64,000 nt of DNA from Pycnococcus provasolii (taxonomy: Eukaryota > Chlorophyta > Pseudoscourfieldiophyceae > Pseudoscourfieldiales): contig CP150564.1 in NCBI GenBank assembly GCA_049487715.1, positions 620,001 through 684,000 of the forward strand, given 5' to 3'. A program made the translations under genes and the position numbers. Positions 59,306-64,000 of this stretch are shown piece after piece (position 1 is the first letter of the stretch; the number at the start of each line of letters is the position of its first letter). The notes under the pieces are model-generated. The model was not told the DNA's origin, did not search any database, and saw only the letters and a list, made by a program, of their open reading frames with translations.

Positions 59306-59902
59306 ATGGCCGGAGCCCGAACGGCCATAACTCTATTCCCAAACCTAACCCGAACGACCAAACGACCACCTCACGAGCCGCCACGCGACGAGATGCCTTA
59401 CGATCTGTCGCAATACCACGGCGCCTTTGACCCGCCGGAGATCAAATTCCTTCCAGCTAAATGCACGACGCCATTCACTGGGATGGAGAAAGACTATGAA
59501 ACATGGAGACGAGATTTCTGCAAAGTCTTGGAAAGATCTGGAATGGACAGTGCCACTAAGCCTGACGGCAATCCGAATCACCGTCTCCAAGTTGCTGCTT
59601 TTGACATGCTACGCGACTGTGTTAAAATTATCCAGCACTTTCCTAAGCAAGCTGAATTAGCGACAGAACCATCGCGACGACGAACACATAAAATTGTCGA
59701 ACGTTGCCGACCGCAAACTGTTTACGCAGCATTGCAGAAGCTTGACAATAAGTTCGGATTCGCCGCAACGGCTACGAACCGAGACGCCAAACTTTCTGAA
59801 ATTGATAATTGTAATCAGGAAATCGGAATGGTTTTCACAGACTGGTATGGAAATCGATCTACTGGACACGGTCTTCGTTCAAACTCAACAATCTGGACTT
59901 GA
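59306..59902 (+). CDS. Gag-like retroelement fragment (decayed)
   Basis: The 198-codon frame (a second ATG at 59393 is the likelier start) resembles the gag capsid-like domain of LTR retrotransposons: FTGMEKDYETWRRDF, VYAALQKLDNKFGFAA and SEIDNCNQEIG are the W...F and L...F helix patterns of that domain. No zinc knuckle, protease, reverse transcriptase or LTR is visible in the window. After about 59845 the similarity seems to continue in another frame (MEIDLLDTVFVQTQQSGLD), so a frameshift is likely. The block (about 59450-59930) is clearly more AT-rich than its neighbours, supporting foreign origin. It may alternatively be a domesticated gag gene. The assignment is by eye. Confidence 0.5.
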   Translation: MAGARTAITLFPNLTRTTKRPPHEPPRDEMPYDLSQYHGAFDPPEIKFLPAKCTTPFTGMEKDYETWRRDFCKVLERSGMDSATKPDGNPNHRLQVAAFDMLRDCVKIIQHFPKQAELATEPSRRRTHKIVERCRPQTVYAALQKLDNKFGFAATATNRDAKLSEIDNCNQEIGMVFTDWYGNRSTGHGLRSNSTIWT

Positions 59903-59939
59903 TACACGTCGTCACCCGTTTTAGTGTCGTACGTGTCTT

Positions 59940-60314
59940 TCAATAAGTTGTGGAGTTGTTCAACACCGTCGAGTCGTGCTTCTTGCCCTTCTCCACCGAG
60001 TGAAGGTAGATGTACTCGCTGGTAAGGTTAAGCAGGTGTGGCTCACCTTGAGCTCCCGCGACGTCCGTGGGAAGACGGTGCGAATTCGGCCCGCGCGTAA
60101 GCGTAGCGGGGATCAGGTACAGACGCTGTTCGTCGAGATCTGCCTCCGTGGGAGGCTCGAGAAAACGACGACGCTCTGGTTGCGGCTGAACCCTGGCCGC
60201 GGGCCTTCCCTGCTGCAGCTGCAAGTTCTGCTGCACCAGCAGGTTGTTTTGCTCGCGGAGCAACTGGATTTGCTCTGCGAGCTCGGGTTGGTCGGCGCCT
60301 CCAGGTGCCGCCAT
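59940..60314 (-). CDS. Small hypothetical protein, coiled-coil N terminus
   Basis: A 124-residue frame from a true ATG. Its N-terminal half is a leucine-zipper-like helix (LAEQIQLLREQNNLLVQQ) followed by Gln/Pro/Arg-rich sequence and a polar C terminus. Such a helix is common at the N terminus of gag polyproteins and of small regulatory proteins. It faces the gag-like fragment tail-to-tail across 37 bp, and its last codons fall in the same AT-rich block, suggesting both belong to a rearranged element. It may not be expressed. Confidence 0.35.
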   Translation of the reverse strand: MAAPGGADQPELAEQIQLLREQNNLLVQQNLQLQQGRPAARVQPQPERRRFLEPPTEADLDEQRLYLIPATLTRGPNSHRLPTDVAGAQGEPHLLNLTSEYIYLHSVEKGKKHDSTVLNNSTTY

Positions 60315-60559
60315 GAAACTGTGGACACAGTCCTACAGTGACCTCTGCGCGTAACTCCGACGCGCGAGTGCTTGATGTCGACGCAAGGTGCGGCGACAAA
60401 AGCACAGGATGCCACGCCCAGGCCGCGGCAGGAGAAGGGAGCCCGCCCGCCCGCCCGAAGGAAGGAAGGGAAGAACCCAACCCTGCTAACGCCTGATTAG
60501 GGTTAGGGTTATGGTTGGATCCTCCTCTCCTCTCCTCTCCACTCCTTCCACGGCAACGC
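60315..60559. promoter_or_regulatory. Upstream region of the hydrolase gene with telomere-like motif
   Basis: GATTAGGGTTAGGGTTATGG at 60495-60514 lies about 50 nt before the hydrolase ATG, followed by CTCCTCTCCTCTCC. Another instance of a TTAGGG motif at a gene 5' end. Confidence 0.5.
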
Positions 60560-61511
60560 ATGGATGGACGCTTGGCGCACGACGACGCACGAGGTATGCG
60601 GTGGGTGCCGTCTTGCCGTTCACGAGTACGCAAACGACGACACCGCACCGCACGTCACTGTACTGCTGCTTCACGCAACTGGATTTCACGCGAGGGCGTA
60701 CGAGGTTATCGCGGCGAAGCTCGTAAGAGAGTGTCGTGCGAGAGTCGTCGCGCCGGACCTGCCGTTCCATGGCGAGACTGCGGTGTTGAACGACGGCGTT
60801 GAACAAGCGGACGCGATGTACTCTTGGCAGAATATTGCCGACCGTGTCGTTGCGCCGCTCTGCGACGCCCTAAGGCTCGACGAACGTGGAGTCGTCGTAT
60901 TTGGACACTCCATGGGGGGGGCCGTTGGGCATAGACTCGCGGAGATAAGGCCACGCGTCGTGCGCTCGCTGGTGGTGTTCGAGCCAATCATACGCCAAGA
61001 CGTAGAGGTCGAGACCGTGGAGCTCAGGGTAGCCTTTGAGGCACAGCGCGACATCCTCTCGTCTACGGCCCAGAGGCGCAAGAATAGCCCGCACGAAACT
61101 GTCCAAGGGGCATTCGGGGCACACCGCGGGCGAGCAATCTTCGCGGCGTGGCACGATGATTGTCTGCTAGCTTATGTCAAGTACGGTTTTCATTGGGAGA
61201 CTGCCGTCCAAAGTCTTCGAGGAACGCTGCTCTGCGAACCAGCGAACGAGGCGCGTATGTATCAGGGCGGTCCTATCCACGTGCATCCCACTAACGTACA
61301 TTGTCCCGTGATGATGTTGATTGGAGGCTTGCGCAGAGCGCAGCGACCAGAGTGCATCTCGGCGGAAAAATACTGCGTGTATACGGGAAGCTCTCTCGTG
61401 ATCATGCCAAATGCTTCACACTTTGGGCCATTCGAGGATCCCAACGCCATTTGCGAGTGTGTGAGGAGATCGGCTATGCAATCTTATCAAATGTGTAATT
61501 CTAAGCTTTAA
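60560..61511 (+). CDS. Alpha/beta hydrolase-fold protein
   Basis: Serine hydrolase-type enzyme, substrate unknown. The product is about 315 residues from the ATG at 60564 (a second ATG at 60560 is in another frame). Features: VLLLHATGFHARAYEVIAAKL (oxyanion-hole HxTGF in place of HG), APDLPFHGET, nucleophile elbow VVFGHSMGGAVGHRLAE, and the late histidine in PNASHFGPFEDP. The acid is probably near CPVMMLIGG (uncertain). There is no signal or transit peptide, so it is likely cytosolic. TGTAA overlaps the 3' end, and the G-patch gene is convergent, 56 bp away. Confidence 0.85.
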
Positions 61512-61567
61512 AAAACAAGCACAATGTACTTTACAAGTCTCAAGTGGACCTTCCACACGCCACTATA

Positions 61568-62695
61568 TCATCTTTTTTTTTCGCCTATACGCACGCGAAC
61601 AACGCCATCTGCGCCGTCCATCACGTCGAAGCTTTTGCTTTTGCGCATCTTCTTCGCAAGTTTCTCTCCGGACGCCGCACTTGGAGTCGCCTTGAGGAGG
61701 CGCGACTCAAGCCAGTCAAGACGCACACCCTTTCCAGATGTATGACCCTTCTTGCTTGATGTCAGTATCTCTAGCGCCGCGTGGCGCCACTTCTCCTTTG
61801 CATTGACGCCGCCGACATCGTCAGCGTCGCCGCCGTCGGCAACTTCGTCATCGAAACGCATTCTCTTCCCCACAAACTCTCTCGCCTTAAGCTCACCCGT
61901 TCCACTCTCGTTGTTGCCGCGACCCAGCCCTCCTCTACCTGCACCTCGCCCACGCGCGTGCGCGGCGGTGGCCTCTGCAAGCCGCTCCTGATCCGCCTCA
62001 GTGAACGCTCCGCCGTGCCATTTCGACCCACGCTCCGCGTTGTCCTTCTGCTCATCCTCAGGAACACGCCCGGAGCCCGCGCCGGAATTATCACCCTCGC
62101 GAACAAAGCCTTGACGAAAGCCCCACCAGTCCTTGGGCAGAGGCGTGAGTTCAAACGTCCGAGGCTGGAAGCACGGCTTTTGGTTTTCAGTAGTAGTAGC
62201 GTCTGCATCGTTTAACTTCGTCGACTGTGCCACGCCTGTACCAGACGTCCCGGGCATAACGCCGCAGAGGATAGCAGAGAGGTCTTCGTGCGAATAACCC
62301 TTCACGTCCTTCTGTGTTTCGCGCCGCTTGTAGCGTCCAACGTGCCGTGGTCGTTTTGCCTCAGGTTGCCGCGTCTCGTCTTGGCTTGGTGAGGGTGCTG
62401 GCGCGGGCGAAGGAGCAGGTGCATTTCCCGTTCGCTTGTTAAGTTTAGCGAGCACGGCGTCGAACGCCGCGTGGTTCGCAGTGTAGTCGAACGCCGCGCT
62501 CTTGTCCTTTCGGTCCGCGCCAATTCCGGATGCGTCGAGTCGCTTTGACACGGCGATGTGCTTTTGTATTCCCTGCGCCTTGGCGCCGAGTCCTTCGCCC
62601 TCGCTCCATCCCTGGGACAGCAGCAGCTTGAACCCGACGCCGTTCCTGTCTATGCCCTGGTACCGGTCGCCAGCCTGAACCTGTGCGGACGCCAT
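61568..62695 (-). CDS. G-patch domain protein (PINX1/GPATCH4-like)
   Basis: G-patch proteins activate DEAH-box helicases, and the PINX1/Gno1/GPATCH4 group works in ribosome biogenesis. The 375-residue protein has an N-terminal G-patch (about 20-58: GFKLLLSQGWSEGEGLGAKA, KRLDASGIGA). A basic block follows (KRPRHVGRYKRRETQKDVKG, then YSHEDLSAIL), matching the conserved segment in plant and algal homologues. After a Gly/Arg-rich region come a conserved-looking SGKGVRLDWLESRLL and a Lys/Arg-rich tail ending IGEKKR. The ATG at 62695 is the first in frame and puts the G-patch at the N terminus, as in PINX1. Nucleolar localisation is inferred. Confidence 0.85.
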   Translation of the reverse strand: MASAQVQAGDRYQGIDRNGVGFKLLLSQGWSEGEGLGAKAQGIQKHIAVSKRLDASGIGADRKDKSAAFDYTANHAAFDAVLAKLNKRTGNAPAPSPAPAPSPSQDETRQPEAKRPRHVGRYKRRETQKDVKGYSHEDLSAILCGVMPGTSGTGVAQSTKLNDADATTTENQKPCFQPRTFELTPLPKDWWGFRQGFVREGDNSGAGSGRVPEDEQKDNAERGSKWHGGAFTEADQERLAEATAAHARGRGAGRGGLGRGNNESGTGELKAREFVGKRMRFDDEVADGGDADDVGGVNAKEKWRHAALEILTSSKKGHTSGKGVRLDWLESRLLKATPSAASGEKLAKKMRKSKSFDVMDGADGVVRVRIGEKKR

Positions 62696-63024
62696 CGCTT
62701 CTGTCGCTCGGTCGCTCGGGCTGTGGTGGGCCGATGACAGTTGGCCGATGAGGATGGCGGCGCACGGGGCACGAATCAGGGGCGGAGAGGGCTGGGCAGG
62801 GAGGGGGGTATCTGAGGGGGGGAGGGGAGGGGAGGGGATGAATTGGGGATCCCCAGTAGGTCAGGCCGGCGTGTGCTAAGGTTTAGTTGTAAGGTTTAGG
62901 CTCCCCGGGGCTGGTCCGCGGAAGAGCCGCGGAGAGAGGAGAGGAGGCGAAGGAGCGGTTTTGTCGCCCTCGAACCTCAACCTCGCCCGGACCACCCAAC
63001 CACGCGCACTGCCACGCGTGCCGG

Positions 63025-63064
<40 letters not shown>
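62696..63064. other. Divergent 5' region with a GA microsatellite
   Basis: No gene seen. G-rich tracts (62780-62850), GGTTTAGTTGTAAGGTTTAGG (about 62879-62899) and a (GA)n run of about 18 units (63027-63063) ending directly at the next ATG. Confidence 0.55.
63027..63063 (+). repeat. (GA)n microsatellite abutting a start codon
   Basis: About 18 GA units immediately 5' of ATG at 63065, presumably in the 5' leader of the last gene. Confidence 0.92.
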
Positions 63065-63067
<3 letters not shown>

Positions 63068-64000
63068 GCGACGCGCCGCTCGCCGGCCGCCGCAACCACG
63101 ATGGTGTCAGGGGCTAATACGCACGGCGGTCAGGCCAACGCACAAGCCTTGTCCTCTGTGGGCGTTCGCGTAATGGGGCGAGGCGCGAACAACGCGGCCA
63201 CGCACGCCAACAACACCGCGGTCGGCGCTATGCTCTATGCAAACACCAACTTGCCAGGCGTGCCAAGGGCCGTCGTCAACCCGCACGTGACTCTGTCGCC
63301 GGCAAGAGCGCGTGGCAGCCCAAGCAAGCTTGCAGCGTCGCCGAGCAGAATGATGGCTAGGCAAATGCCGAAGGACGTCGTGGCGCAGGCAAAGGCGGAG
63401 CTCGCCGCCGCGGGTTCTCAAGCGCGTGCATCTGGGGCAATCCCAAGCCCGACACGTCCTCTTGCTATCGGCACGGCGCGGCCTAAGGGACTCGGCCTAA
63501 GGTTGCTTCGCAACTTGAACCAGGACGAAAGGTCGCCCATGGGCAGCCCACAGTCCATGCCCGCGCAGAGCCCGCAAGGCTCTCTCAGCGGCTCACCACA
63601 GAAGGGGCGGCAGGGACAGAGTCCCGTGGCGCGGCGGAGGCTTGCGCTCGGTGCTCAAGGTGCAACGTTTGGCGGCGGAGCGACTTCGCCAGCCTCGCCC
63701 CAGGCAACTACCGCAAGGTCGCCTGCACACCTTGGGCGACTGACGCAAAGCCGATTCGCGCACGAGCGTATCGTCTCCCACGCCGCCGCGGCGGAGAACG
63801 CGAACGGCGCGCGTAGTGCGGCGGCACGTGACGCCGCCGCGCAGCGCAGTGCGGCGCTGCGAAAGGTGATGAGCGCGCCTGATGGGCAGCTGCAGGGGCC
63901 GACGCACGGCGCCTCGACGCGACGAGGGCTAGGCTTGAGAAAACCACTACCACTTCCGCCTGCCATGCTTGGCAGCCCGGTGGCTGGCAGCGTCGTTGCA
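63065..64000 (+). CDS. Disordered basic Ser/Pro-rich protein, partial (runs off right edge)
   Basis: The frame opens at ATG 63065 and stays open to the window end (312 codons). It has GC-rich codon use like the neighbouring genes. It is low in complexity: Ala/Gly/Arg/Ser-rich with many SP/TP dipeptides (LSPARARGSPSKLAASPSR; MGSPQSMPAQSPQGS) and basic clusters, but no folded domain. The style is that of the disordered N terminus of a microtubule-associated or chromatin protein. Its composition resembles the EML N terminus (53.9 kb; both contain GATFG). Function cannot be assigned from this part. Confidence 0.65.

Noticed and set aside
1-64000. CRISPR arrays, bacterial operons, tRNA or rRNA genes
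   Set aside because: No regularly spaced direct repeats with unique spacers; no tRNA T-loop (GGTTCGAATCC-type) or rRNA blocks noticed by eye. A tRNA and Rfam covariance scan would settle small RNAs.

Overview
The window looks like nuclear DNA of a unicellular, plastid-bearing, flagellated eukaryote, most like a prasinophyte-grade green alga. Support: (i) nearly every gene is a single GC-rich open frame, with about 28 genes in 64 kb, so it is compact and intron-poor; (ii) two products point to a plastid with simple Ser/Arg/Ala-rich transit peptides and no obvious bipartite signal: N-acetylglutamate kinase and MinE; (iii) IFT139, a tektin-like protein, an EF-hand EML-type WD40 protein and a CEP162-like coiled-coil protein indicate a cilium; (iv) TGTAA, the polyadenylation signal typical of green algae, lies 10-85 nt after many stop codons; (v) TTAGGG/CCCTAA-type motifs recur between genes. 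I cannot name the genus.

Layout. 0-9.8 kb: SNF2/BRM chromatin-remodelling ATPase (runs off the left edge), an organelle-type helical-repeat protein, plastid NAGK, an SCYL2-type pseudokinase and Pol I subunit A12. 10-19.5 kb: PI4K-alpha and a large LysM protein with IQ-like motifs and several young internal duplications. 20-34 kb: cytosolic HSP70, a tail-anchored protein, a probable GPI-anchored surface protein, the GPI mannosyltransferase PIG-M, a Tudor-like Asn-rich protein and a processive GT2 glycosyltransferase. 34-46 kb: IFT139, a GT29 sialyltransferase-like protein, an SDR, a coiled-coil protein, GINS subunit PSF1, a TPR protein and TIM17. 47-64 kb: DDX6/Dhh1, MinE, a CEP162-like protein with an apparent frameshift at a C9 run, EML, tektin, a gag-like retroelement fragment, a small ORF, an alpha/beta hydrolase, a G-patch protein and a disordered basic protein running off the right edge.

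Organisation. Genes tend to alternate in strand. Nine neighbouring pairs are tail-to-tail with only about 48-164 bp between stop codons, while 5' ends face longer, low-complexity intergenic tracts. These tracts hold the telomere-like motifs, a recurrent AACCCCGAA motif (three times at about -86 to -107 from an ATG) and a roughly 220-bp foldback at 38.3-38.6 kb. The genes are mostly unrelated housekeeping functions. The one functional clustering I see is cytoskeletal or ciliary (50-58.7 kb: CEP162-like, EML, tektin, with IFT139 at 34-38 kb). Many frames that look long are not real starts (GTG or TTG); I placed starts at ATG codons where one exists and say where none does.
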